From Flavobacteriaceae bacterium PS02334 (GTDB lineage Bacteria; Bacteroidota; Bacteroidia; Flavobacteriales; Flavobacteriaceae), in contig JASCOH010000002.1 of NCBI GenBank assembly GCA_029959295.1, positions 310,001 through 374,000 of the forward strand: a stretch of DNA of 64,000 bases, given 5' to 3'. The notes below the pieces were generated by a model. That model searched no databases. It had not been told where the DNA came from and saw only the letters and a program-made list of their open reading frames with translations. Position numbers and translations under genes: made by a program. Numbering within the stretch: position 1 is the first letter of the stretch; each line of letters opens with the position of its first letter. This document shows positions 1 to 7,656 of the stretch, piece after piece.

Positions 1-1425
1 GAATACCTTTTGGATGAAGGCTCTTTCGAAGAAATCGGAATGCTGGTAACCCACAGAACGACCGACTTCGGCATGGAAAAAGAACTCTATTACGGCGATG
101 GAGTCATCACCGGCTATGGAACGATTAACAACCGAATGGTTTACGTCTTTGCCCAAGATTTCACAGTCTTCGGAGGTGCGTTATCTGAAACCCACGCCGA
201 AAAAATCTGCAAGGTAATGGACATGGCGCTCAAAACCGGAACGCCAATGATAGGCTTGAACGATTCAGGAGGAGCAAGAATCCAAGAAGGTGTCCGTTCG
301 TTGGGAGGTTATGCAGACATCTTCTTCAGAAACGTGCAAGCATCGGGAGTTATCCCGCAAATCTCAGCAATAATGGGACCTTGCGCCGGCGGAGCTGTCT
401 ATTCTCCAGCCATGACCGACTTCACGATGATGGTAGAAAACACAAGCTACATGTTTGTAACCGGACCAAACGTAGTAAAAACGGTAACCAATGAAACAGT
501 AACTTCCGAAGAATTGGGAGGCGCAAGCACGCATTCCACAAAGTCAGGAGTAGCGCATATCACGTCCGCCAACGATGTAGAATGTCTGGAAGATATCAAA
601 AAACTGCTAAGCTATTTACCGCAAAGCAATACAGAAACAACGCCAAAAGTGCCTTATGAATTAGGCGACGAAGTGCGGGAACAGCTTTCGAATATAATTC
701 CAGAAAACGCCAACAAGCCTTATGACATGCACGAAGTCATCAAAGGAATCATCGATGAAGATTCATTTTATGAAGTACACAAAAACTTCGCAGAGAATAT
801 TTTAGTTGGTTTTGCAAGAATAGGAGGAAGAAGCATCGGAATCGTTGCCAACCAGCCCATGTTTTTGGCAGGAGTTTTAGATGTAAACAGTTCCATCAAA
901 GCCGCACGTTTCACAAGGTTCTGCGACTGTTTCAATATTCCGCTATTGGTATTAGTCGACGTCCCAGGCTTCCTCCCAGGCACCGACCAAGAATGGAACG
1001 GCATCATCACCCACGGAGCAAAATTGTTATACGCGCTAAGCGAAGCCACAGTGCCAAGGGTAACCGTAATCACAAGAAAAGCATACGGCGGAGCCTATGA
1101 CGTAATGAACTCAAAACACATCGGAGCCGACATGAATTTTGCGTGGCCGACAGCAGAAATCGCAGTAATGGGAGCCAAGGGAGCCAGCGAAATCATCTTC
1201 AAAAAAGAAATTTCTGAAGCACAAGACCCAACAGCAAAGCTTCTAGAAAAAGAAGCAGAATACGCAGAGAAATTCGCAACGCCTTACCGCGCCGCGCAAA
1301 GAGGTTTTATCGATGAGGTAATCCTTCCAGAAGACACAAGAAGAAAATTAATAAAAGCCTTCAGCATGCTGGAAAATAAAGTAAGCGTCCTCCCAAAAAG
1401 AAAACATGGGAATATCCCTTTATAA
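1..1425 (+). CDS. Acyl-CoA (propionyl/methylmalonyl-type) carboxylase beta subunit, 5'-truncated by window edge
   Basis: Carboxyltransferase beta subunit of a biotin-dependent acyl-CoA carboxylase, which moves carboxylate from biotin to a short acyl-CoA. The frame is open from base 1 (first residues [13 protein letters not shown]), so the start lies upstream; family members are about 510-520 residues, so roughly 40 are missing. Crotonase-fold signatures are clear: [11 protein letters not shown], then [11 protein letters not shown] in the N-terminal half, and [17 protein letters not shown] and [11 protein letters not shown] in the C-terminal half. These two oxyanion-forming regions match the PccB/AccD5 group. 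I infer propionyl-CoA as the most likely substrate in this phylum, but acetyl-CoA or a broader range is possible. A bidirectional terminator at 1521-1560 separates it from the convergent rimO. Confidence 0.9.
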   Translation, partial: EYLLDEGSFEEIGMLVTHRTTDFGMEKELYYGDGVITGYGTINNRMVYVFAQDFTVFGGALSETHAEKICKVMDMALKTGTPMIGLNDSGGARIQEGVRSLGGYADIFFRNVQASGVIPQISAIMGPCAGGAVYSPAMTDFTMMVENTSYMFVTGPNVVKTVTNETVTSEELGGASTHSTKSGVAHITSANDVECLEDIKKLLSYLPQSNTETTPKVPYELGDEVREQLSNIIPENANKPYDMHEVIKGIIDEDSFYEVHKNFAENILVGFARIGGRSIGIVANQPMFLAGVLDVNSSIKAARFTRFCDCFNIPLLVLVDVPGFLPGTDQEWNGIITHGAKLLYALSEATVPRVTVITRKAYGGAYDVMNSKHIGADMNFAWPTAEIAVMGAKGASEIIFKKEISEAQDPTAKLLEKEAEYAEKFATPYRAAQRGFIDEVILPEDTRRKLIKAFSMLENKVSVLPKRKHGNIPL

Positions 1426-1431
1426 ATTTTC

Positions 1432-1498
1432 ACCGCAGATTCGCAGATTAAAAAGGATTCAATTAAATAGATCTTTTAAAAATCTGCGAATCTGCGGT
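1432..1498. repeat. Intergenic palindrome, 18-bp perfect arms
   Basis: The left arm ACCGCAGATTCGCAGATT (1432-1449) is the exact reverse complement of 1481-1498, with a 31-nt loop. The same 18-bp arms recur at 30265-30320 and, degenerate, at 4059-4256, so this is a dispersed palindromic repeat family and not a gene-specific site. It lies just after the carboxylase stop codon. Confidence 0.85.
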
Positions 1499-1520
1499 TA
1501 CTTTTCCAAGCACAACAAAA

Positions 1521-1560
1521 AAAATCCTCTAAGCGAACCTAGAGGATTTTTATATATTTT
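1521..1560. terminator. Bidirectional rho-independent terminator
   Basis: An 11-bp stem (1521-1531 with 1540-1550, AAAATCCTCTA / TAGAGGATTTT) has an 8-nt loop, an A-tract on the left and a T-rich tail on the right. It sits between the convergent carboxylase and rimO genes and can end both transcripts. Confidence 0.85.
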
Positions 1561-1572
1561 GTAATAAAGCTT

Positions 1573-2898
1573 TTAAACTTCGTCTAAAACCGCTTCACCA
1601 TACAAATCAAATTCAGCAGCATCAGTAATGCGAACATTTACAAACTCGCCAGTCTTCAAATAAGCCTTGGTAGCGTCAATCAAAACTTCATTATCCACAT
1701 CTGGACTGTCAAATTCAGTTCTTCCGACAAAGTGAGCGCCTTCTTTTCTGTCAATTATGCAACGGAAAACTTGTCCGATCTTCTCTTGGTTCAAATCCCA
1801 AGAAATTTGAGATTGAATTTCCATGATTTCATTCGCACGCTGCTGCTTCACTTCCGCAGGAACATCGTCTTCCAATAAATAAGCATGCGTATTTTCTTCA
1901 TGAGAGTAAGCAAAACAGCCTAATCTTTCAAAACGCATTTCTTCAACCCAGTTCTTCAAAATCTGAAAGTCTTCTTCAGTCTCACCAGGATAACCCACAA
2001 TCAAAGTAGTTCTGATCGTCATTTCAGGAACACGTTCTCTGAATTCTTTAATCAATTTCGTAGTCTTCTCCTGAGTAGTTCCTCTTCGCATAGACTTTAA
2101 AATCTTATCAGAAATATGTTGCAATGGAATATCCAAGTAATTGCAAATCTTAGGCTCGCGCTTCATCAAATCCAAAACATCCATAGGAAATCCAGTAGGG
2201 AAAGCATAATGCAGACGAATCCACTCAATACCTTCAACTGCCGCTAAATTTTCTAATAATTCAGCAAGATTTCTCTTTTTATATAAATCAAGACCATAAT
2301 AAGTCAAGTCTTGTGCAATCAAAATCAATTCTTTAACGCCGTTTTTAGCCAAACCTTTCGCCTCATTAACCAACTTTTCAATCGGTTGGGAAACGTGTTT
2401 GCCGCGCATCAACGGAATCGCGCAAAAACTGCAAGGACGGTCGCAACCTTCTGCAATTTTCAAATACGCATAATTCTTCGGAGTCGTAGTCAATCGCTCT
2501 CCAAGCAACTCATGACGGTAATCTGCACCAAGCGCTTTTAATAATCCAGGCAATTCCGTAGTCCCAAAATATTGATCCACATTCGGAATCTCCTTCATTA
2601 AATCTGGCTTGTAACGTTCAGACAAACATCCGGTTACAAAAACTTTGTCAACAATTCCTTGCTCTTTTTTGTCAACATAATTCAAAATCATATTCACAGA
2701 TTCTTCCTTTGCATTGTCAATAAAACCGCAAGTATTGATCACAATAATGTTCCCTTCGCGTTCTGCAGGTGCCTCATGCTCAACATCTTTGCCACTGGCG
2801 CGCAATTGCCCCATCAGCACTTCACTGTCATAAACATTTTTAGAACACCCTAAAGTGATTACATTGATTTTGTTTTTCTTTAACGTCTTGGTTCTCAT
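1573..2898 (-). CDS. rimO: Ribosomal protein S12 methylthiotransferase RimO
   Basis: Radical-SAM methylthiotransferase that adds a methylthio group to an aspartate of ribosomal protein S12 in the cytoplasm. The 441-residue length is normal for the family. The N-terminal UPF0004 domain carries the three auxiliary-cluster cysteines Cys18, Cys57 and Cys91. The radical SAM motif CDRPCSFC supplies Cys152, Cys156 and Cys159. A C-terminal TRAM-like region follows (about 375-441). The QDLTYYG and GYPGETEEDF segments favour RimO over the tRNA enzyme MiaB. A single-gene unit: its own -7 box lies at 2934-2941 and a shared terminator lies downstream. Confidence 0.95.
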   Translation of the reverse strand: MRTKTLKKNKINVITLGCSKNVYDSEVLMGQLRASGKDVEHEAPAEREGNIIVINTCGFIDNAKEESVNMILNYVDKKEQGIVDKVFVTGCLSERYKPDLMKEIPNVDQYFGTTELPGLLKALGADYRHELLGERLTTTPKNYAYLKIAEGCDRPCSFCAIPLMRGKHVSQPIEKLVNEAKGLAKNGVKELILIAQDLTYYGLDLYKKRNLAELLENLAAVEGIEWIRLHYAFPTGFPMDVLDLMKREPKICNYLDIPLQHISDKILKSMRRGTTQEKTTKLIKEFRERVPEMTIRTTLIVGYPGETEEDFQILKNWVEEMRFERLGCFAYSHEENTHAYLLEDDVPAEVKQQRANEIMEIQSQISWDLNQEKIGQVFRCIIDRKEGAHFVGRTEFDSPDVDNEVLIDATKAYLKTGEFVNVRITDAAEFDLYGEAVLDEV

Positions 2899-2910
2899 AG
2901 AATTGTAAAT

Positions 2911-2941
2911 CTCGTTATTTTTTAACGAGGGTGCAAAATTA
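2911..2941 (-). promoter_or_regulatory. Promoter -7 box and 5'-leader hairpin of rimO
   Basis: On the minus strand TAATTTTG (2934-2941) fits the Bacteroidota -7 consensus TAnnTTTG; no good -33 box is seen. Between it and the ATG, 2911-2917 pairs with 2923-2929 (7 bp, CTCGTTA/TAACGAG) to form a small leader hairpin. Its role is unknown. Confidence 0.5.
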
Positions 2942-3017
2942 AGCTTTTTTATTTAAAATTAAGCCGTTTGTAGGGCTATTTGTAATTCTTCTAAAAAAGC
3001 ACCTTCCAATTTATTTT

Positions 3018-3130
3018 TTTTGAAGCGAAACAGCAGTACTTTTAGAAACACCAGTCCCGCTTTCTGCAGTAGCTTTTCTCCAATGAAAAATTGAAGAAAA
3101 GGCTACTGCCACCAATCGGGGCTAGCGAAA
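3018..3130. repeat. Flavobacterial-type long palindromic intergenic element
   Basis: The gap 2942-3245 holds no gene. It contains an imperfect long hairpin: GCAGTAG..TTTTCT (3066-3079) pairs with AGAAAAGGCTACTGC (3095-3109), with one bulge. Flanks include AGTCCCGCTTTC and ATCGGGGCTAGCGAAAA. Elements with these words (cccgctttc, gccccgatt, ttttctcca) recur between genes in Flavobacterium genomes in my experience; only one clear copy is seen here. Confidence 0.6.
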
Positions 3131-3245
3131 ATATTCAGTGCATTTATAGGCTTTGAGCTAGATGGCGTACTCTTTTGTATATAATGAAATGCTAAATTAT
3201 GACTAACCTTTTGATATTTAAGTCTGAATGTTTACGTTTACAATC

Positions 3246-4055
3246 ATGAAAAAGTCATTTTTACTATTCCTGCTTATTGTGCCAATATTTCTTTTTGCCC
3301 AGCAAAGAGACGTGCGCGTTTACAGAGAATTCATCGAAGGAAAAACTGTAGTTTTTGCCGATAATAATGAATTCTGCCCCGTTTCTGTAGTCATGCGAAC
3401 TGAACTAGAAAACATGAAAAGCAGCTTAAAAGGAATCTACGTTTTAGTTCCAGCGCAAGCAAAAAGATTTGTAGTAACCGAAATCTCTGTCATCAACTTA
3501 AAGAAAAAATTCAATTTTAAATACCAAAATTCATTCTATTTAGGAGATATCGACCTAAAAAAATACGATATTAATTATCCATACGAATTGCCATACAATC
3601 AAGGCCAAGAATACATAATAGGGCAGGGTTACAACGGAAAAATCTCCCACCACAACGAATTTGCTCTAGATTTCATCATGCCTGTCGGAACTGAAATTCT
3701 AGCCTCAAGAGACGGAATAGTGGTCGATGTTCAAGATAAAAATACAGAAACCTGTACCAATAAGGCTTGTGCAGAATTCAATAATTTTATAGTAATCTAC
3801 CACGAAGATGGCACCTTTGCAGAATATACGCACATTGACACAAATTCAGCTTTAGTCAAAAAAGGAGATGTTGTAAAAACAGGCGATAAAATTGCCTTAA
3901 GCGGCAACATCGGCTGGTCATCCGGACCGCATTTGCATTTTTTTACTTTTGTTCCAGACATTGAAAAAGGAAGAATTTCTATTAAAAGCAAATTCAAAAC
4001 TGTAGGGAACAAGCTAGAATTTTTGAAAGAAAAAGAATCTTATATAAAGGAATAA
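3246..4055 (+). CDS. M23 family metallopeptidase (LytM-like), secreted
   Basis: Probable zinc endopeptidase acting on peptidoglycan cross-links in the periplasm. I chose the ATG at 3246, not the one 18 nt upstream, because it gives a clean signal peptide (MKKSFLLFLLIVPIFLFAQ, cut near residue 19). The catalytic domain spans about residues 115-240. The zinc-site signatures are HHNEFALD (His135/136 and Asp142), the YTH motif (His196) and GPHLHF (His229, His231). The N-terminal 110 residues resemble no domain I can name. It stands alone between two palindromic repeat regions, so it is probably monocistronic. Catalytic residues look intact, so an active enzyme is likely rather than a LytM regulator without activity. 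Confidence 0.88.
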   Translation: MKKSFLLFLLIVPIFLFAQQRDVRVYREFIEGKTVVFADNNEFCPVSVVMRTELENMKSSLKGIYVLVPAQAKRFVVTEISVINLKKKFNFKYQNSFYLGDIDLKKYDINYPYELPYNQGQEYIIGQGYNGKISHHNEFALDFIMPVGTEILASRDGIVVDVQDKNTETCTNKACAEFNNFIVIYHEDGTFAEYTHIDTNSALVKKGDVVKTGDKIALSGNIGWSSGPHLHFFTFVPDIEKGRISIKSKFKTVGNKLEFLKEKESYIKE

Positions 4056-4058
4056 TTT

Positions 4059-4256
4059 ACCGAAGATTCACAGATTTTTTATTGACGATTTCTGCAAAAA
4101 AAATATTTTGTAATTGAAACTGCCCCTCGACTGCGCTCGGGGTGACAAGTAGATTGTATATAAGAGTAATTTGTAGCACAAAGTTTTTTTGTCACCCCGA
4201 GCGCAGTCGAGGGGTCATAAACTGAATAAGATTTTAAAAATCCTAAAATCTGCGGT
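4059..4256. repeat. Nested palindromes: degenerate ACCGCAGATT element around a 25-bp perfect inverted repeat
   Basis: The outer halves (4059-4076 and 4247-4256) are a diverged copy of the palindrome at 1432 and 30265. Inside them, 4123-4147 is the exact reverse complement of 4190-4214 (25 bp, core CCTCGACTGCGCTCGGGG) with a 42-nt loop. The GC-rich inner arms stand out from the AT-rich context. It fills the spacer between the convergent M23 and thioesterase genes and could act as a bidirectional transcription barrier. Confidence 0.8.
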
Positions 4257-4259
4257 AAA

Positions 4260-4646
4260 CTATTTTATAATAGAGATAGGCTCTTTATTCTCATTAACCG
4301 CCACAAAAGTAAAATTACCTGTAATCGCTCTTTCTCTTTCCAAAGAATACATTTTTTCAACGTAAATTTCCACGTGAACTTGCATGCTTGTGTTTCCGAT
4401 GTGGGTTACTTTTCCAATTAATTCGGCGAAAGTTCCAGCTGGAATTGGTTTTTTGAAGTCAATTCGGTCACTGCTCACCGTTACCACTCTTTGACGGCTG
4501 AAACGCGTTGCGGTAATAAATGCCACTTCGTCCATCAATTGCATTGCCGTTCCGCCAAATAAAGTGTCGTAATGATTTGTCGTATTTGGAAAAACTGCTT
4601 TAAAAATATGCGTTTCTGCAGCATCTATTTTTTCTTGTAATGTCAT
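4260..4646 (-). CDS. Hotdog-fold acyl-CoA thioesterase (YciA/BACH type)
   Basis: Small (128-residue) single-hotdog thioesterase that hydrolyses acyl-CoA to free acid and CoA. The signature NTTNHYDTLFGG..MQLMDEVA (residues 21-42) contains the conserved Asn and the catalytic Asp39 of the YciA group. The strand with SSDRIDFKKPI also matches the family. The start ATG overlaps the upstream ketoacyl synthase stop by one base (TAATG), a sign of translational coupling. The pairing suggests a role in trimming or releasing acyl chains made or used by the neighbour. Substrate chain length cannot be told from sequence. Confidence 0.85.
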   Translation of the reverse strand: MTLQEKIDAAETHIFKAVFPNTTNHYDTLFGGTAMQLMDEVAFITATRFSRQRVVTVSSDRIDFKKPIPAGTFAELIGKVTHIGNTSMQVHVEIYVEKMYSLERERAITGNFTFVAVNENKEPISIIK

Positions 4647-5662
4647 TATGATAGTTGTTGTTTAGGTCTTAAATTTCCCCATTTTAAATACGTGCTTCCC
4701 CAAGTAAATCCGGCTCCGAATGCGGTAATCAGCAAGTTTTGTCCTGCTTTAAAATCTTCCTTGAAATCCCAAAGGCAAAGTGGAATCGTTGCTGCAGTCG
4801 TATTTCCATACTTTTCAATATTGATTTTTACCTTCTCGATCGGGAAATCTAAAGCATCGCTCACGGCCTGAATAATTCTCAAATTAGCCTGATGCGGAAT
4901 AATCCAATCTACTTTTTCAGAAGCCAAATCATTTCTTTCCATAATTTCTTTGCAAGCCGAACTCATTCCTTTGATGGCGTTTTTGAAAACCGTTCTTCCG
5001 TCTTGTTGCACGAAATGTTTTTTGTTAGCTACCGTTTCCTCTGAAGCAGGGAAAAGTGAACCTCCGGCGGGAACTGAAAGAAATTGGGTTCCGTTTCCAT
5101 CGGTTTTAAAAATATTGTCAATTAGGCCTAAATCGCCAGAAGTTGGTTCTAACAAAACTGCGCCGGCGCCGTCTCCAAAAAGCACGCAGGTATTTCTGTC
5201 TTCATAATCTACGATGGCGCTCATTTGATCAGCCCCGATAACCAAAACTTTTTGATATCTGTTGCTTTCAACCAGACTTGCTCCGACAGAAAGCGCATAT
5301 AAAAAACCAGAACATGCGGCGTTCAAATCAAATCCCCAAGCGTTTTTCAAGCCTGCTTTTTCACAAACCATGCTTGCCGTAGGCGCTAAAATGTGGTCGG
5401 GAGTTGAGGTTGCTAAAATGAGGCAATCTATTTCTGAAGGTTCGATATTTGAATTTTCGATGAGGTTTTTTATGGCGAAAGCCGCCATGTCTGAAGTAGC
5501 TAAAGATTTGTCGGAAAGTAGTCGCCTTTCTTTTATTCCGGTTCGGGAAGTAATCCACTCATCAGAAGTATCAACCATTTTTTCTAGCGTTTTGTTGTCT
5601 AAAATGGTTTCTGGAACATAGCCTCCAATGGCTGTAATCGTTGCGTTTGTCTTGGTGTTCAT
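4646..5662 (-). CDS. 3-oxoacyl-ACP synthase III (KAS III, FabH-like)
   Basis: Condensing enzyme of the thiolase fold that joins an acyl-CoA primer to malonyl-ACP. From the ATG at 5662 it is 338 residues, the normal length; a further in-frame ATG 48 nt upstream would add a tail that does not look like a FabH N-terminus. The catalytic triad is intact: Cys117 (AACSGF), His257 (IIPHQAN) and Asn287 (YGNTTA). It ends in GFTWGSTYLKWG, typical of FabH. It is not in the usual rpmF-fabH-accB context, so it may be a second copy with a special role. It is coupled to a thioesterase and preceded by a cobalamin riboswitch (5837-5996) with a 175-nt gap, which is unusual for this family. Confidence 0.9.
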   Translation of the reverse strand: MNTKTNATITAIGGYVPETILDNKTLEKMVDTSDEWITSRTGIKERRLLSDKSLATSDMAAFAIKNLIENSNIEPSEIDCLILATSTPDHILAPTASMVCEKAGLKNAWGFDLNAACSGFLYALSVGASLVESNRYQKVLVIGADQMSAIVDYEDRNTCVLFGDGAGAVLLEPTSGDLGLIDNIFKTDGNGTQFLSVPAGGSLFPASEETVANKKHFVQQDGRTVFKNAIKGMSSACKEIMERNDLASEKVDWIIPHQANLRIIQAVSDALDFPIEKVKINIEKYGNTTAATIPLCLWDFKEDFKAGQNLLITAFGAGFTWGSTYLKWGNLRPKQQLS

Positions 5663-5836
5663 TATTAGGTAAAAGGTTGGGCAGACTATGCGAATAGTCA
5701 AATTTGTCATGAAAAGCGCTTGCTTTATTTCATATACTTACGAAGAAAATCAGGAATAGATTTTAGGAAAAAGCATACTTCTTCCGTAGAAAATATAACC
5801 AAAAGCTTTAGATCGCGAAAGCAATGTCAATGTGAA

Positions 5837-5996
5837 AAAGGCAGGTCTCCTGACTCGCAGCATTTTTATCTTCCTTCCCAAGAAATTAAATTCTCAGTGG
5901 ATTTTTTTTGATAAAAACTTTTGGAGCTGCTTACAGTTGCGCGACAGTTCGTGATTTTCACACGATTCCCTATTATCTCTGAACTAACGGAGGCCT
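5837..5996 (-). promoter_or_regulatory. Cobalamin (AdoCbl-type) riboswitch
   Basis: Read on the minus strand, the class hallmarks appear in order: GGCCTCCGTTAG, AATAGGGAATCGTG, a TGAAAATCAC turn, AACTGTCGCGCAACTGTAA (core helix region), and finally the B12 box GAGTCAGGAGACCTGCC (about 5838-5854). These match the conserved core of Rfam family RF00174 as I know it. It would control downstream expression when cobalamin binds. The next gene on this strand is the KAS III gene at 5662, followed by the thioesterase. I see no terminator hairpin with a T-tail after the B12 box, which points to translational control or to a leader separated from its original target. Confidence 0.88.
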
Positions 5997-6027
5997 TTTC
6001 TTGAGAGAAATAATTTAAGAACTGGTG

Positions 6028-6035
6028 CAAATATA
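6028..6035 (-). promoter_or_regulatory. -7 promoter box of the riboswitch leader
   Basis: Minus-strand TATATTTG is a perfect TAnnTTTG -7 box. Transcription would start near 6022, just before the riboswitch core, so the leader appears to have its own promoter. The -33 region is a T-run and not a clear TTTG. Confidence 0.55.
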
Positions 6036-6082
6036 CCAACTATAAATTATAAAAAAATCCCAAATTTTAAGTGTTCTGACAT

Positions 6083-6107
6083 AAAAAAACCATCCGATTT
6101 GGATGGT
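6083..6107 (-). terminator. Rho-independent terminator of the FadL-type gene
   Basis: A 7-bp stem (ACCATCC 6089-6095 with GGATGGT 6101-6107) and 5-nt loop are followed on the minus strand by a T-run (6083-6088). It lies 23 nt after the stop codon at 6130. Confidence 0.75.
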
Positions 6108-6129
6108 CTTAAATAGTATTCTTTGTGTC

Positions 6130-7569
6130 TTACATTTCAAAAAGCAATGTCAATGAAACGGTGTTGCTGACTGATTTTATATTCGCTCTATCAGTGAAAC
6201 CTTGTGTAAAATATTGCAATTGAGAGTCTCTTTTGGCATAAGCATAAGCGGCATCAACTCTGATCGGGCCAAAATTATACCCTAAACCACCAGAAACACT
6301 GTTTAAATCTCCAATAGTTTTTCCATCTTTGTAAGGGCTTTGCTCAAAACGGTAACCGCCACGGAAACTCCATTTTTTATATCTTGTTTCTGCACCAATT
6401 CTTACTTCAGAAGTCGCGTCTAGCAAAGATTCCATTTGGTCGTTTCTCGAAGAGAAGAAATCGTCATTTGGCTTAAATTTAGTGTTGCTGTAATCTTTCA
6501 TGGCATAATCGACGCTGATCAATCCTATTTTTCCAAAAACGTAAGCTAAACTTGCTGTATATTTTCCTGGTGTTTGAAGCCTGTAATCAGGATAAGTGAT
6601 TGTTCCGGTATCCAAACCTCCCAAATTTGAAGCGATCGATTGACGGAAATCTTCTGTAAAACGATACCAAGTAGGCGATTCATAAGCAAAACCGGCTCTC
6701 AAATCGCTTGTAACTTTGGCGATGGCTCCGACCTGGAAAGAGAATCCGTTTCCATAGCTGTAAAGTTCATTGACAAATCTTGAAGATTGAAGATCAGTTG
6801 GAGCGCCAGGAGTGTCAAGATAATCTTCGTAAAAACTCGTTTTTCTTGTATAATCTGTGAAGTGAGAATTTAGGTTCAATCCAAAATAAAATCTGTCATT
6901 ATATTGTGCTGCTAAATTGAAGGAAAGCTTTCCGTTATAGCCGCTGGTGTTTACGTAGTTTTCTTGGTAATAATTTCCGCCTGTAGGCGTATTTCTTGTG
7001 TAAATAGCATTACCACTTCCGTCATTTCCTAAATTAATTAGGAAACCTTGATATCCTAAATCAGTTTGCTGTTGGCTGAAATCTCCAAAATTATTTCCGT
7101 TTGCATAGCTTAAGAAATAATTTGAAATTGAATTATTTGGATTGTGGCCTTGTGAATAAATGGTGTTGTCAAAGTTGGAAACGTTGTCGTAATTCGCGCC
7201 GATCGTAAATCTTTTCCAACCCGAATTAGAGTCATTATTTTCAAAAACCCAGATCGCGCCCAATTGGTTCAGGTCAAAACTGTTGTCGTTTTCTTTTGTT
7301 CCGGTTCCAAAATATTGTGATTTGTTGCTTAAGCTGCGGTTGCTCAAAGTTACTGCAATCTGGCTCGAAGTAAAAACAGCGCCACCTGCAGGATTTACAT
7401 TTAAAGCTGAGAAATCACCGCCCAAAGCTCCAAAAGCACCGCTCATTCCTCGAAATCTTGCAGTTCCGTTTAAATTATCTTGGGCATATCTCATGGCATC
7501 AGAAACTTCTTGAGCCTGTAAAGAACTTATGGCAAGTCCTGTTATTGCTAGTAAAAGATATTTTTTCAT
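6130..7569 (-). CDS. OMPP1/FadL/TodX-family outer membrane channel
   Basis: Outer-membrane beta-barrel of the FadL group, whose members take up hydrophobic compounds such as long-chain fatty acids. I start it at the ATG at 7569 because that gives a signal peptide (MKKYLLLAITGLAISSLQAQ); the upstream in-frame extension is not signal-like. After it comes AMRYAQDNLNGTARFRGMSG and FGALGGDFSALNVNPAG, the N-terminal plug/hatch pattern common in Bacteroidota members. Alternating aromatic strands follow to the C-terminal VSLTLLFEM, which ends barrel-like. Length 479. It lies 87 nt after the lipoprotein gene at 7657-8712 on the same strand and is probably cotranscribed. Substrate unknown. Confidence 0.85.
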   Translation of the reverse strand: MKKYLLLAITGLAISSLQAQEVSDAMRYAQDNLNGTARFRGMSGAFGALGGDFSALNVNPAGGAVFTSSQIAVTLSNRSLSNKSQYFGTGTKENDNSFDLNQLGAIWVFENNDSNSGWKRFTIGANYDNVSNFDNTIYSQGHNPNNSISNYFLSYANGNNFGDFSQQQTDLGYQGFLINLGNDGSGNAIYTRNTPTGGNYYQENYVNTSGYNGKLSFNLAAQYNDRFYFGLNLNSHFTDYTRKTSFYEDYLDTPGAPTDLQSSRFVNELYSYGNGFSFQVGAIAKVTSDLRAGFAYESPTWYRFTEDFRQSIASNLGGLDTGTITYPDYRLQTPGKYTASLAYVFGKIGLISVDYAMKDYSNTKFKPNDDFFSSRNDQMESLLDATSEVRIGAETRYKKWSFRGGYRFEQSPYKDGKTIGDLNSVSGGLGYNFGPIRVDAAYAYAKRDSQLQYFTQGFTDRANIKSVSNTVSLTLLFEM

Positions 7570-7656
7570 GTTGTAAAATTTTAAGCTTATTTCAAAAAAA
7601 TACCCATGTTCGTGACTTGTGATCAAAAAACATAGGCATTTCAATATGGTAAATTA

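Noticed and set aside
4123-4214. 25-bp hairpin as a simple rho-independent terminator
   Set aside because: The 42-nt loop and lack of a clean T-tail right after the stem fit a dispersed repeat better, though it may still block transcription.
5720-5911. Plus-strand reading frame over the cobalamin riboswitch
   Set aside because: It lies antisense to the riboswitch core and has no protein-like character.
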